A stretch of 64,000 bases of DNA from Chimonanthus salicifolius (taxonomy: Eukaryota; Streptophyta; Magnoliopsida; Laurales; Calycanthaceae), in NCBI GenBank assembly GCA_013350335.1, contig CM023535.1, forward strand, positions 39,182,069-39,246,068, read 5' to 3'. The first letter of the stretch is position 1, and every line of letters starts with the position of its first letter. The translations under genes were made by a program, and so were the position numbers. The notes beneath the pieces are model-generated. The model saw only the letters and a program-made list of their open reading frames with translations, made no database searches and was not told the DNA's origin. Of this stretch, positions 1 through 10,794 are shown in pieces.

Positions 1-136
1 GAAGAATAAAGGAGTTACTAAGGACATTATGTAATGAAATTTATTTAGGCGTGAAATGTGTGTGATTTTGGAAGGAATTATGGTGAGTAATTAAGTAAGC
101 TTAAATGGGGTTTTTAAGATTAAAACCATGGAGGGG

Positions 137-171
<35 letters not shown>

Positions 172-1220
172 GGGGGGAGGTGGGATTTATGATTTTAAGA
201 TGTTAATGAATAAATGTTAGTGAAGTTAAAGAGTTTTAATGATGAAAAATTATGGAGGATATCAATGATTGTTAATGGCCTCAAAAATGGTGGAAAAGAA
301 TGAACCATGAACCAAACCATACTATGCTTATGAAATTATGAAAATATTTTATTTAGTGTTTGCATGATGATTCCCTATGATGTGGCTAAATTGTGAATTA
401 TCAATGATTGCAATGAGTTTATATGATATTGCTTTGATAATTGATTGTATGCAATGAATAGTCATTGAGGAATAAGGATGTGTTATAGACTATGTATATG
501 ATGATGAGTTGATAAAGTGCTGTGAGTTGTGAATATGTAGTATGCATGAAGAGGCCGTGATATGCCAATGCGTTTGGTTGGAAACCTATGTGGGGCTGAT
601 GAATAATTCCAAAGTTTAGGAATTTGTGGATGGTCATGGATGGTCTTCGAATGTATTGGGATGACTTGCTTTGGATGAGTAGGATTGTTATTTCAAAATC
701 TCTAGGTGTATGTTGTAAATGGGGTAGGGTAACCTAATCATAATTATGTTGAATCACTAGATCATATTAATGTGTTATTTCTTATGTTACCTCAAGTTAT
801 TGTTTGATGAGAATGGAGATGAAAGATCTGGTTACACATGAGTTATGTTATTCGATGATTGTGTGTGATTTCAATTCTACGTGACCTGATAATGAAGGCA
901 TATGAACCCGTATGATGTTGTAACCATTGATAACGTAGGCATGTAGGATGGAATTTGGTGGTTGGTGAAATTTGTAATACTTGTGAATATTTTTAGTGGT
1001 GAATGGATACTATTTGACATAACCTAAGTAAGCTTAGATGTATCACTATTTTTAGGAATCTATGAATATGTGTTGAATAATCCAGAAGGGTAGGAAATTA
1101 GTATCTATATGATTTGGATTGATGTCGGGTATTGGTATTGTAGGAGTTATGAACAAAAAGGGTTAGTCACATAGTGACTTATATGCAAATAAAGGTATGA
1201 TTGCTTTTGAGAGATAGACC
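1..1220 (+). repeat. interior of a GyA-type LTR, left end outside window
   Basis: The first 320 bases follow, in order, the same landmarks as 42187-42480 of the GyA solo LTR: the aaggacattatg start, the tgtgtgtgat stretch, the gatttatgatttt stretch, and the 'ggcctcaaaa' and 'gaaccatgaacc' blocks. The rest to about 1220 is A/T-rich, has no convincing reading frame and has no clear partner elsewhere in the window. It lacks the GGTTCGGCC inverted repeats that mark other GyA LTRs. I read it as decayed LTR sequence; assignment beyond about 320 is weak. Confidence 0.45.
130..184. repeat. poly-G tract (31 consecutive G at 140-170)
   Basis: A run of G broken only by four A residues. In the homologous stretch of other GyA LTRs (for example 42261-42290) this place holds the GGTTCGGCC inverted repeat. 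The tract may be genuine or a sequencing or assembly artefact. Confidence 0.9.
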
Positions 1221-1589
1221 TAAGGGAAAGGTTAAGAGTCTAGTGAAACTTGAATGGAAAGCTATGGGCGACTGCTGAGTGAGACTGATCACCTGACTCT
1301 GTAGTTGGCCAATGGAGTTCCAGGAGGGTGAAGCTAGAAAGTTAAAATGGAATCAACAACGGACTTGAGCATAGGCTCGTACTGGCAGACTAACTCACAC
1401 AGAGAGTAGACGAAAGAATGTATTGAAGGAGTATGTATGGGAAATGTCTTGGTAACAGATAAAGTGAAATTGAATACATTAATCTACATAAAATCGCAAA
1501 TGGGTTCATGAGGAAAAGAGATAATATGAGACAGAGTAAATTCTGCAAGAATGAAACTCATAGGTTGATATGAGTGCTGTTGATGTAAT
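1221..1589. other. unassigned stretch before the integrase fragment
   Basis: No open frame of useful length and no repeat shared with the rest of the window that I can recognise. By position it could be decayed pol upstream of the integrase, but I see no residue-level support for that. Confidence 0.3.
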
Positions 1590-2442
1590 TAAGAGGTACT
1601 TGACACGATTGAGCGGGAACAATGAATAGACCCAGAAATGGAGGAGATATGGACCAAGATATCTACAGGCGAGGTGGTACCGGAATGGGAATTACGACCG
1701 GGACAAGGTTTTTTATTCCGAGGTAGGACATATGTGCCTGAGAGCTACAAAAGGGAGTATTGGTTGAGGCACACCAAGCCAAGCTCTCTACCCATCCGGA
1801 CAACGCCAAGATGTACCATGATCTTAAGAGGCATTATTTGTGGCATGGACCCAAGAGAGATGTGGCAGGGTATGTGCTCGCTGCACTAACTTGTCGGCAG
1901 GTTAAGGCGGAACATCGGAAGCCACCGGGTTTACTCAAACCCTTACCAGTGCCGGAGTGGAAATGGGAGCATGTAGCCATGGACTTTGTAACAGGGCTAC
2001 TAAGGTTATCAAGGGGCAACGACGCAATATGGGTCGGCGGTACATCCGAAATATTATCAGACTACATGGTGTACCCCGGACTGTTGTGTCCGACAGAGAT
2101 GGCCGATTCACTAGCAGAGTATGGCAGAGCGTGCAGTTGGCTATGGGGACTGACGTGTTGACCAACACAGCATTTCACCCACAGACTGATGGACAGTAGG
2201 AGAGGACAATACAGATATTGGAGGATATGCTGAGAGCAGGTATGCTGGACTTCAAGGGTGGATGGGAAGATTGCTTGCCACTGGCGGAGTTCTCCTACAA
2301 TAACAGTTACCAGGCAAGCCTCCAGATGGCTCCGTTTGAGGCCTTATATGGTAGTCCGTGTAGATCACTAGTGTGCTGGACAGAGGCCGGTGAGCCTGCA
2401 TTGATTGGGCCGGAGTTGGTTGCGGAGACTACGGCGCAGATT
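1590..2442 (+). pseudogene. Ty3/gypsy integrase fragment, frameshifted
   Basis: This is the integrase part of a gypsy pol gene, which would insert element cDNA into chromosomes. It parallels 24220-25110 of the complete GyA copy. The frame starts near 1638 (EEIW), jumps frame near 1755, continues with the zinc-binding region (HPDNAKMYHDLKRHY), then reaches MDFVTG, VSDRDGRF and the FHPQTDGQ block around the catalytic D, D and E. Damage: the first Cys of the CLTC pair is lost through a local double shift, 73 bp is missing after 2035 compared with the sister copy, and a TAG stop replaces the Ser codon before the catalytic Glu (2197-2199). The fragment ends where pol joins LTR sequence near 2442. 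It cannot make a working enzyme. Confidence 0.85.
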
Positions 2443-2767
2443 ACTTGCTATGTTTTGGAAATTACCTTGGACGGTATGATTTTGAGGATGTTTGGTGATT
2501 GAATGAATGTAACTTCCCTGCTATCTAAGAATTTGTAGGTTAGACTCTATTATAATTTTCCGCACTTGGTTTAAATGTTCCCCGATGCTTACTTCTACGT
2601 GTGAACCGTTCTCCGTGGACTTTGTTCCACGCACACGTAGGGTTGGCCAGTTAAGGGCCGGGCTTTAGAAGCTCGGACTTAACTCGCGTCATGACGTCCG
2701 CGCCCTTTGTCACTCTTCATAAAAAAAAAATTGACTCTGATTTCGGTGAAAAGGGGCGGACGTTACA
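2443..2767 (+). repeat. 3' end of a GyA-type LTR, ending GGACGTTACA
   Basis: Matches the last ~320 bases of the LTRs ending at 20600, 34272, 48128 and 48634: the cttgctatg block, 'cttcc-tatct' block, a stem CTACGTGTG/CACACGTAG at 2595-2640, a second AGTTAAG/CTTAACT dyad, an A-run, 'gactctgattt', and the terminal GTTACA. It is joined directly to integrase sequence, so everything between (pol tail, polypurine tract and most of the 3' LTR) was deleted. The joint lies at a short AGATT shared by both partners (2438-2442). Confidence 0.85.
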
Positions 2768-2885
2768 CCACTGTCTACGGATGAGGAACTAAAGTGTACC
2801 ATCGTCCAAATCCTGTCAGGTTAGGTGCCACTCCCATCTGGTTGTACGCCCTAGATCCTTGTGAATTAGTTAATCGGGCTAGAGG
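2768..2885 (-). pseudogene. gag linker fragment of the minus-strand GyA-like element
   Basis: Read on the minus strand this matches 22155-22270 of the GyA element, the basic linker between zinc knuckle and protease. It is the direct continuation of the minus-strand gag at 12679-13683. The GyF element (2886-12673) with duplicated target AGAGG (2881-2885 and 12674-12678) separates the two pieces. Confidence 0.75.
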
Positions 2886-3375
2886 TGTAATGACCAGTCC
2901 CAAATTGCCCAATTTTTTCGAAGAAATTTTCGGATCTCTGAGTTGTTTTAGGGACCTTGGTAATGGTGAAAATAGTGTGGGCGCCATGGTGGGCCCAGTT
3001 TTCCTGTTTTTGAGTTCGGGAACTCGAAGGGTATTTTGGTAATTTTATAATTATTGCGCATTTATCATGAAAACTTGTTCAAAAGTCACACGTTTTCTCG
3101 GCCGAGATCTTTCGGTTTCTTCCTTCAAGTTTTTCTTTCTCTTCTGAAAAAAAAAAAAAGAAAAAAAAAGGCAGCTAAAACCCTAAACCTTAACCCTTTT
3201 ATCTTACCCTTTCCACGACACTATAGCCGCTCATGCTACAGTGCCTCCACGCCCCCACGAGCGGTTCTCTCCTCCTTCTTCTTCTTTTTCTTCTCCGTCC
3301 CGACGTTCAGTCCCCTTCTTCTTCTTCTTCCTTCTCGATAAGCTTCTTCTCTCTCTTTCTCTCTCTCTCTCTATC

Positions 3376-3424
<49 letters not shown>

Positions 3425-5283
3425 TTTCTCCTTCTTCCCCTTTTCTTCGATTTTTCGGGATTTCTCCCGATTTTCCCTTATTCCTCCTTTCTCTTTCTAG
3501 GATTTCTCTGCTGCTCGGTTTTCCCTTACCTTTCCTTCTTTCTCTGTTTTTTTTTTCTTTTCCTTTTTTCCCCCTTTCTCCCCTTCCTGGTTTCTTTTCC
3601 TGGATTTTTCTCCCCTTTCCCCCGACTCAGCAGGGTTACTGAGTCACTCGGCCAAGTGCCGAGTCGACTCAGTCGAATTGGTTCTGAGTCAACCCGGCCC
3701 TTGGGCAGGAGTGGCAACCCAGCCATTCGGCCCACTAGCCCAGGCCCGGCCTGACCAAGCCCAGACCTGGTCCGTCCCACGTCTAGCAGGCCCATGTTGT
3801 TTTGGCCCAATTCACCTTGGCCTAATTTCCAGACCCGGCCCTTTTCAAAGCCCGTTTTTAGGCCCGGCCCAGTTCGGCCTATTTTGGGGCCGGCCAAGTT
3901 TTTGGCCTGTTTTCTTCTCGGCCTCTTTTTGACACGTGTTGTCTTAATTACTTATCTGTTTTTCCTTGTTTCTACAGATTGAACTCCCTTCAACCCAACA
4001 AGCCGCTTACTCGCTTTGGACTTTTGACTCCACACACGCGGTGAGGGGACTTACCACAATTTTAGCATGCATTGATGTATCAAATATTTCTTTCCAGACA
4101 TGAGGTGATCGAAATGGAACCCTCTATTTATTAAGCCACTCGGTAAGGGTGAACCGTTGAGAATAATTATGTGGCGAGGGGTCAATTTGGGTGCTCTCCT
4201 GTCAACCTTAGACTATTGTGAGAAACCTTAATTCGATAAATTGATATTGAATATGATACTTGAAAACTATTGATGATACATTGAATGGTTGTTCATAAGA
4301 TTCAAATGCAATCCTGTCGAACATAGAGATGCGTGTTTAAGTAACTTGTTATGTGCTTTTGACCCGCATGATGAAGTATGATGTTGATTTTGGTTAGTTA
4401 TTAGAAAATGCATATGTCGTTACACATATTTATGTGTTACAAGCGATTATGAAATCATGTGCATGCACGAGAGGTAACCTGCAACGGGCGGCGTACCGTT
4501 GGATGTTGAGATGGTTGACTTTTATGGGTACATGTTTATGATGACGTGATGATGTTGGGTGTTGGGAGGACTTCCCCGTTACACTCCGGCGGTTGAGACT
4601 CCCATAGGGGATGCGGGTCTCCCCGTTGTGTTCCGGCGGTGACGTGCCTGTCCTAGAGTTTGGTCCCCTCGGGCGTGGTCGAGGTGGTTTTCCGACACGA
4701 CTCGAGTAAGTGAGACAGTTGTGTATTTTTTAGTCTCCCGATGGTATTTTTAGGGAGGCCGGGGTTCATTGGAGGACCCGATGTGGGCTATGGAGATGAT
4801 TTCTTTGATTTGGTTAATGGAGCATCGGTTAATAAAGTACTTGCGTGTCGTATGTGTGGATGTTTTATTCACTTGTGATATTGCCCCTTTCATATGTGAT
4901 CTATAACTACTTTGTTCATATGTGATATGTTCTTTCGCTAGGCTGTTTTGTTCACCCCTTACCTTTCAGGTGCCCCGATCATGGAGGGGCCATGCGGGGC
5001 CCTTGAGCAAGTACCTCGAGAGGAGTAGTAGAGAATAGGAGTTTTTATTTATGTTGTGTTTAAAGGTTGAAAAACTTTAGTCACAGGGACTCAATCACAT
5101 GTTTGTTTGGATGACTGTATAACTACTTGATTAGTTTACGTTGTGTTTTTCCTAGTTCTAACTCGTGGTTTGTTGGACGAAAAGTAGTTATCCTTCTCTT
5201 TTGTAACCGATATCTGTCTTTTGTGACTTTCTGAGGTTTTTTTTCCAGGAAATAATGCGTCCGTAGCAGCACGGGGCGTTACA
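2886..5283 (+). repeat. GyF 5' LTR (2398 bp)
   Basis: Starts TGTAATGACC, ends GGGCGTTACA, and aligns along its whole length with 10282-12673. It contains an A-run near 3148, a CT microsatellite, GC-rich 'ggcccggccc' words at 3740-3890, and a strong hairpin at 3638-3673 (ACTGAGTC...GACTCAGT). U3 would hold the promoter; I could not pick a TATA box with confidence. Confidence 0.95.
3346..3421 (+). repeat. CT microsatellite in GyF 5' LTR
   Basis: Nearly pure (CT)n with two interrupting 'cta' steps. The 3' LTR carries a shorter, purer version at 10750-10792, so the tract length has drifted since insertion. Confidence 0.95.
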
Positions 5284-5712
5284 GTTGGTATCTGACATGG
5301 TTCAACTCTCGGACTGTGCATGGGTTAGAGATGGACGAGATGACAACTAGATATTAGGTTCATCCCATGTGTGGTAGGGTAGATGGAACCGGGTTCTTGG
5401 GTAATGCGTAGATTTTCTAGGTTTGTGTGATATACTTAGTACGCATCCCTTGAGATAGTATGTTTTAAGTATGTTCTATTTTGGATTTCCGCTTGTTAAG
5501 GTGTCTGAGCTTCAGTATCTCTATGAAACAGGCGATGTCGAGGTACAACACCCAGTTCGAATGGGGGAGGCCGTGGCAACGGCGATGCCGGTACGGCTAG
5601 GGCTCCTCCAGCAGGGGAGGGACCAATGGTTCAGGATTGACTGGAGAGTTCGGCAGAGACGTCAACTTTGAGGCCCAGACCTGCGTAGGAGCCCATCAAC
5701 CAAGGACAACTG
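5284..5712 (+). other. GyF leader and broken start of gag
   Basis: Sequence between the LTR and the readable gag. A possible original gag start is the ATG at 5535, followed by a Gly/Arg-rich stretch in shifted frames (about 5535-5640), but the frame is closed by stops before 5713. Confidence 0.5.
5286..5297 (+). other. GyF primer binding site, decayed
   Basis: TGGTATCTGACA begins two bases after the LTR end. The plant tRNA-iMet site is TGGTATCAGAGC, so 9 of 12 positions fit. This is where reverse transcription would be primed. Confidence 0.7.
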
Positions 5713-6726
5713 ATGGAAATATTGATTGGGATGGTGACCAACTTTGAGAGAGCCATGGAGAGGATGGTGGAGAGAACTGTACAGACCTTGTTGGAGCGGC
5801 AGGCAGCACCTCCGCCTCCGCCTCCACCTCCACCTCAGCCCCCTCCACCACCACCTCCGCCACCACCTCCACCTGGCAAGATCTACCGCGAGACTAGGGA
5901 GATGGTTGCATTGAGGGAGTTTAAGCGCCATTTCCCCCGTGTGTTCAGAGGAGGACCTGACCCAATTACAGTACAGGATTGGATCGATAAGACCGACAAT
6001 CTCCTAGATACGCTAGCCGTCAGGGAGGGAGACCTGTAGGTGACCTTGGCCGCACATCACCTCACAGGAGAGGTAGCCCGTTGATGGACCCAGGAGCCCC
6101 TCCGAGCCACAGCCTTGAGGAATTGGGACATCTTTCGTCAAGTGTTTCTGGCTAAGTATTTTCCATCAGTAGTCAAGGAAGCTAAGAGCATTGAGTTCGC
6201 CAACCTAATACAAGGTGATGACACAATTATTCAGTATGAGGCCAAGTTCTCTGAGTTATGCCGCTTCGCGCCAGAGATGATTGCGACTGGTCTGTTGAAA
6301 GCACGCCGTTTTGTGCAAGTCCTTCACCTAGTAGTCGCCCATGTGGTGGTTACTGCGAGGAACACTACTTATGCTGAAGTGGTACATGGGGCAATCTTGG
6401 CAGAGAGCACTGCCGTTCGAAGCAGCGGGATGGTTTATCAGCCGACATCGATTTTTGCCCCTAGGCAGAGCAGAGTTTTTGATAAGAAGAGGAAGAAGAC
6501 ACCCATCCACTCGAGTCAGAGGTTACCTTTAGGCCCATCTCAGCAGGTTCAGACTGTGCTAGTGTCAGGTGGCCAGTCCAGGCAATATGTGTGCTTCCAT
6601 TGCCAGCAGATGGGCCACACTAGGAGGGATTGTCCTCAGCTTCAGGGACAAGTTCAGGGCCAGGCTCGGGACCTTCAGTGGTACACTTGTGGTGGGGCAG
6701 GACATTTCTCCAGAGACTGTCCTTAG
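5713..6726 (+). pseudogene. GyF gag: capsid-nucleocapsid with poly-proline run
   Basis: Gag packages element RNA in cytoplasmic particles. One frame runs through the region with in-frame stops at 6037-6039 (TAG), 6082-6084 (TGA) and 6724-6726 (TAG). Order: a helical N-terminus, a proline run of about 22 codons broken by one Gln (5809-5874), the plant gag domain (FKRHFPRVF...W, then 'FLAKYFP' and 'YEAKFSEL'), and two zinc knuckles near 6589-6720. The first knuckle is complete (CFHC-GH-C). The second begins W-Y-T-C, so its first Cys is lost. The original start is uncertain and probably lies near 5535. It is not functional. Confidence 0.9.
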
Positions 6727-6768
6727 GGCAGAGATCAGGTCGTAGTGGTGGTACCCTAGCAAACGGTC

Positions 6769-7782
6769 ATGCCAGCCCCCACTCATGTGCAGGTGACGCC
6801 CAGCGTCCCTACGGGCCTGGGTGCAACACCTCCTCAGAGAGGCAGGGGTAGTGGCAGACCTGGACCAGTGACCCGTGGCAGAGCTTACGCCATCGCCCAG
6901 CAGGTAGAGGAGTACGCACCACCAGCAGTGATGCAAGGTATGTTCGTCTTTCAGGGTGCGTGGTGTAGAGTTTTAATTGATTCTGGTGCTTCACACTCCT
7001 TTATTGCCTTGAGTTTTGCAGTTAGTTCTGGCTTAGTGGTAGAACTGGCAAGGGCCCCTATCTCTATCAGTACACCGTTGGAGGTGACAGAAGTCGTAGA
7101 TCAGATTTGTCGGTCGTGTGCTTTGACCATTGGAGGTGTAGTGTCGGAGCTTGATCTGTGGGTTTTGGAGATGTCAGGTTTTGACGTCATCTTGGGGATG
7201 GACTGGTTGTCCTTCCATCAGGTCACCTTGGACTGTTATCATAGGCGAGTAGCGAGACGTACACTCACAGGTGATGTGTTCGTTGAGAAGCTTAGCCCAG
7301 CTTTTAGTCCGAAAGTGGAGGGGTTGTGCAGTTTGGTGGCGAGTTTGAGTTGGGAAGGTTCGGGGCCAACAGGTGTCGAGATGCCTCGCGTGGTTCGAGA
7401 GTTTCCAGACATTTTTCCAAAGACACTCCCTGGTTTACCACCACGCCGAGAGGTGGAGTTTGTTATTGACCTGCTACCCGGTACGTCACCCATCACTATC
7501 ACTCCCTATCGGATGGCACCAGCAGAGACTTTAGAGTTGGAGAGACAGCTCAGGGAGTTAGAGACTCTTGGCTTCATTCGGCATAGCACTTCATCTTGGG
7601 GTGCACCGGCGTTGTTTGCCAAGAAAAAAGATAGCTCCATGAGACTGTACATCGACTATCAGCAATTGAACAGAGTTACAGTGAAGAACAGGTATCCCTT
7701 GCCAAGGATTGATGATCTGTTTGACCAGTTGAGAGGGTCTAAGTACTTCTCCAAGATAGACCTTCATTCAGGTTACCATTAA
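6769..7782 (+). pseudogene. GyF aspartic protease and RT N-terminal half
   Basis: Stays in the gag frame after the stop at 6724 and another TAG at 6757-6759, so gag and pol were one long frame. The protease has the catalytic DSGA followed by SHSFI (about 6979-7005) and the downstream ILGMDWL flap-side motif (about 7189-7210). The linker leads into RT ([13 protein letters not shown], then the 'PYRMAPAE' block and LYIDYQQLN). In the usual family motif the RT reads 'CVDYRxLN', so YIDYQQ shows changed residues. It ends at a TAA (7780-7782) where sister copies have the Gln of 'YHQI'. Confidence 0.9.
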
Positions 7783-8079
7783 GTGAGGGTGCGGGAGTGT
7801 GATATTGAGAAGGCCGCTTTCCGCACCCATTTTGGACTCTTTGAATTTGTGGTGATGCCTTTTGGGGTGACTAATGCCCCAGCAATGTTCATGGCCCTGA
7901 TGAACAGAATTTTCAGGCCATATCTGGATCGGTTTGTAGTGGTGTTCATCGATGACATCTTGATATATTCAGCATCGGAGGACCATGAGCAACATCCGAA
8001 GACAGTACTCCGAGTCTTGAGGGATCACAAGCTTTATGCGAAGTACAGCAAGTGTGAGTTTTGGTTACTAGAGGTTTAG
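7783..8079 (+). pseudogene. GyF reverse transcriptase catalytic core
   Basis: Same frame as the previous segment. Contains '[15 protein letters not shown]' and the catalytic FIDDILIYS (Ty3/gypsy form of the YxDD box), then 'KYSKCEFW'. It ends at TAG 8077-8079, at a position read as Gln in the common family motif VQFLGH. The catalytic Asp pair is intact, so only the stops and a nearby frameshift inactivate it. Confidence 0.9.
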
Positions 8080-8789
8080 TTTCTTGGACACGTGGTGTTA
8101 GCTGGTGGTGTGGCCGTGGATCCAGCTAAGGTTGAGGTTGTTCTGAGTTGGGAGTGCCACGAAGGGTGACTGAAATCCGCAGCTTTTTGCGTCTTGTGGG
8201 CTACTACCGACGGTTCGTCAAGGATTTCTCCAAGATCGCCACACCCACCACAAGGTTGACCCATAAGGAGGTACAATTCATTTGGGACGAAGCCTATGAG
8301 ACAGCCTTTCAGAGATTGAAAAAGAGTTTGACTACTGCTCCAGTGTTGATAGTGCCAGAGAGGGGTCGTGGTTATGCGGTCTACTGTGATGCCTACGGTG
8401 ATGGTTTGGGTCGTGTTTTGATGCAGGATGGAAAGGTGGTAGCTTACGGTTCAAGACAGCTTAAGATTCATGAACAAAATTATCCTACTCATGACCTGGA
8501 GTTGGCGGCTATAGTTTTTACACTTAAGGTCTGGAGACATTACTTATATGGGGAGAGGTTCGAAGTTTTCTCAGATCACCATAGCCTAAAGTATCTATTC
8601 ACACAGAAAGAGCTGAATATGAGGCAAAGACGGTGGGTGGAATACCTTGGTGATTACGACTTTGTGTTATCTTATCACCCTGGAAAGGCGAACGTAGTTG
8701 CAGACGCCTTAAGTCGCAGGACGATGGAGGCCTTGTCGAGTTTGATCGGCGATTACAGAGCATCTAGACTTTTTAGCATGGTTGTTTAG
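8080..8789 (+). pseudogene. GyF RT connection and RNase H
   Basis: The frame shifts by one base between 8140 and 8160, then reads [13 protein letters not shown] and RNase H. RNase H motifs visible: YCDA (first catalytic Asp), the '[22 protein letters not shown]' block (catalytic Glu, about 8450-8510), [10 protein letters not shown] (Asp), and ADALSRR (last Asp). It would remove the RNA strand during cDNA synthesis. It ends at TAG 8787-8789, again in a place where CAG is the simplest ancestor. Confidence 0.9.
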
Positions 8790-9680
8790 CCAAGGACTTA
8801 CGCTAGAGTTTTGAGAGCTCAACGAACGGATGAGAGGTGCGTCACATTGAGGAACGCTGTGGCCAGTGGCAATGGACCTTTTGGATGGTCTATTAGGGGA
8901 GATGGTGGCTTCACCTTTCAGGGCAGACTTTTTGTACCCTTATCGGAGCCATGTTGCGAGGAGGTATTCCGACACTTTCACCACTCTAGATTTGCCGTGC
9001 ATCCGGGTCGTACAAAGATGTACCACGACTTACATCAACAGTTTTGGTGGAGGAGTATGAAGACAGCAGTAGCCGAGTTTGTGACCCACTGTTTGACTTG
9101 TCAGCAAGTCAAAGTAGAACACTTGAGACCCTCTAGCAAGTTGCAGCCTCTTCCGATTCCCGATTGGAAGTGGGACCACATCACTATGGATTTCGTGACT
9201 GGTTTACCGAAGTCTTCTCGAAAACATGATGTAGTGTGGGTCATAGTGGATCGATTGACTAAGTCGGCCCGTTTTATTGGTGTAAAGACAACGGATTCTC
9301 TCGAGACTTTGACTCAGATATATTTGATAGACATTGTCAGACTACATGGTGTGCCTAAGTCAATTGTTTCAGATAGGGACCCAAGGTTTGTCTCTTGGTT
9401 CTGGCAGAGCTTGCAGCAAGAGTTGGGCACTCAGTTATGTTTCAGTACAGCTTTCCACCCCCAGACAAATGGTCAGTCAGAGAGGACCATTCAGATCTTA
9501 CAGGATATGCTTCAAGCTTGTGTTTTGGATTATGGCGGTAGCTGGGAAAGCCATTTACATTTGGTTGAGTTTGTATACAACAACAGTTATCAGTCCAGCA
9601 TCAAGATGGCACCACATGAGGCCTTGTATGGCAGGCCATGCAGATCACCCTTATGTTGGGCAAGACTAGTGGTACGGTGA
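8790..9680 (+). pseudogene. GyF integrase zinc-binding and catalytic domains
   Basis: In frame with RNase H after its stop; open from 8811 to 9680. The HHCC zinc domain is seen as H-H in 'FAVHPGRTK' and upstream, and C-C in HCLTCQQV. Catalytic residues are D in MDFVTGLP, D in VSDRDPRF and E in NGQSERT, all retained. The domain ends in CRSPLCWA, after which a small deletion shifts the frame near 9665. Confidence 0.9.
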
Positions 9681-10247
9681 TGTCAGGACCAGAGATGATC
9701 CGGGAGACTACTAAGCAAGTGAGACAGATCAGGCAGAGGTTGTTGACTGCCCAGAGTCCACAAAGGAGTTATGCCGATCATCGGAGGAGGGCGCTTGAGT
9801 TTACTGTTAGAGACCGCGTCTTCCATCGAGTTTCGTCTCGTCATGGGATTCAGAGGTTTGGGCGGCGAGGGAAGTTGTCGCCTCGTTATGTTGGTCCGTT
9901 TGAGGTGATAAAGAGGATCGGGGAAGTGGTCTATAGACTTGCACTTCCTCCGAGTCTCGTCCGAGTGCATAACGTCTTTCATGTTTCAATGCTTCGGAAG
10001 TATCATCAAGATCCATCGCACGTGATTAATTTAGATGATGTGGAAATCAATGAGGATGTTACCTATGAGGAAGGAATAGTGCAGATCGAGGGTTCTAGAG
10101 AGCAGAGGCTTCGTGGCAAGACCATCCGCTTGGTTTTAGTGGTTTGACGACGTAAAGGCAGGGAGACTCTTATTTGGGAAAATGAGGCAACGATGCGGAA
10201 ACAATTTCCAGCCTTATTTGAGACTAAAGGTATGAGTTCAGTTTGAA
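9681..10247 (+). pseudogene. GyF integrase C-terminus with chromodomain-like tail
   Basis: Open from 9638 in the next frame. Contains the [10 protein letters not shown] and '[10 protein letters not shown]' blocks (GPY/F module), then the divergent chromodomain typical of Tekay/Del elements, which guides insertion to heterochromatin (family knowledge). A TGA at 10145-10147 replaces the usual Trp; beyond it the same frame keeps WENEATM and ends at TGA 10243-10245. The tail is close to complete. Confidence 0.85.
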
Positions 10248-10266
10248 ATTCGAGATCGAATTTCTT

Positions 10267-10281
10267 TAAAAGGGGTAGTGT
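10267..10281 (+). other. GyF polypurine tract
   Basis: 'taaaaggggtagtgt' directly before the 3' LTR start. This is the place and composition expected for the plus-strand primer. Confidence 0.85.
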
Positions 10282-10745
10282 TGTAATGACCCGTCCCGAA
10301 TTTTCTAAATTTTTCGAAGAGATTTTCGGATCTTTGAGTTGTTTTAGGGACCTTGGTAACAGTGAAAAGAGTGTGGGCGCCATGGTGGGCCCAATTTACC
10401 TGTTTTCGAGTTCTGGAACTCGAAGGGCATTTTGATAATTTTATAATTATTGCGCATTTGTCATGAAAACTTGTTCAAAAGTCACATGTTTTCTCTCTCG
10501 AGGTCTTCCGGTTTCTTTCTTCGAGTTTTTCTTTCTTTTCTGGGAAAAAAAAAAAAAAGGCAGCTAAAACTCTAAACCCTAACCCTTTTATCTTACCCTT
10601 TCCGCGACACTGTAGCCGCTCATGAAACAGTGCCGCCGCGCCTCCACGAGCGGTTCTCTCCTCCTTCTTCTTCTTCTTCTCCGTCCTAACATGCGGTCCT
10701 CTTCTTCTTCTTCTTCCTTTTCAGTAAGCTTCTTCTTCTTCTTCT

Positions 10746-10794
<49 letters not shown>

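Noticed and set aside
3054..3754. Open frames rich in Ser, Leu and Phe over the CT tract.
   Set aside because: They translate a pyrimidine microsatellite in the GyF LTR; no domain and no conservation with the 3' LTR frames.
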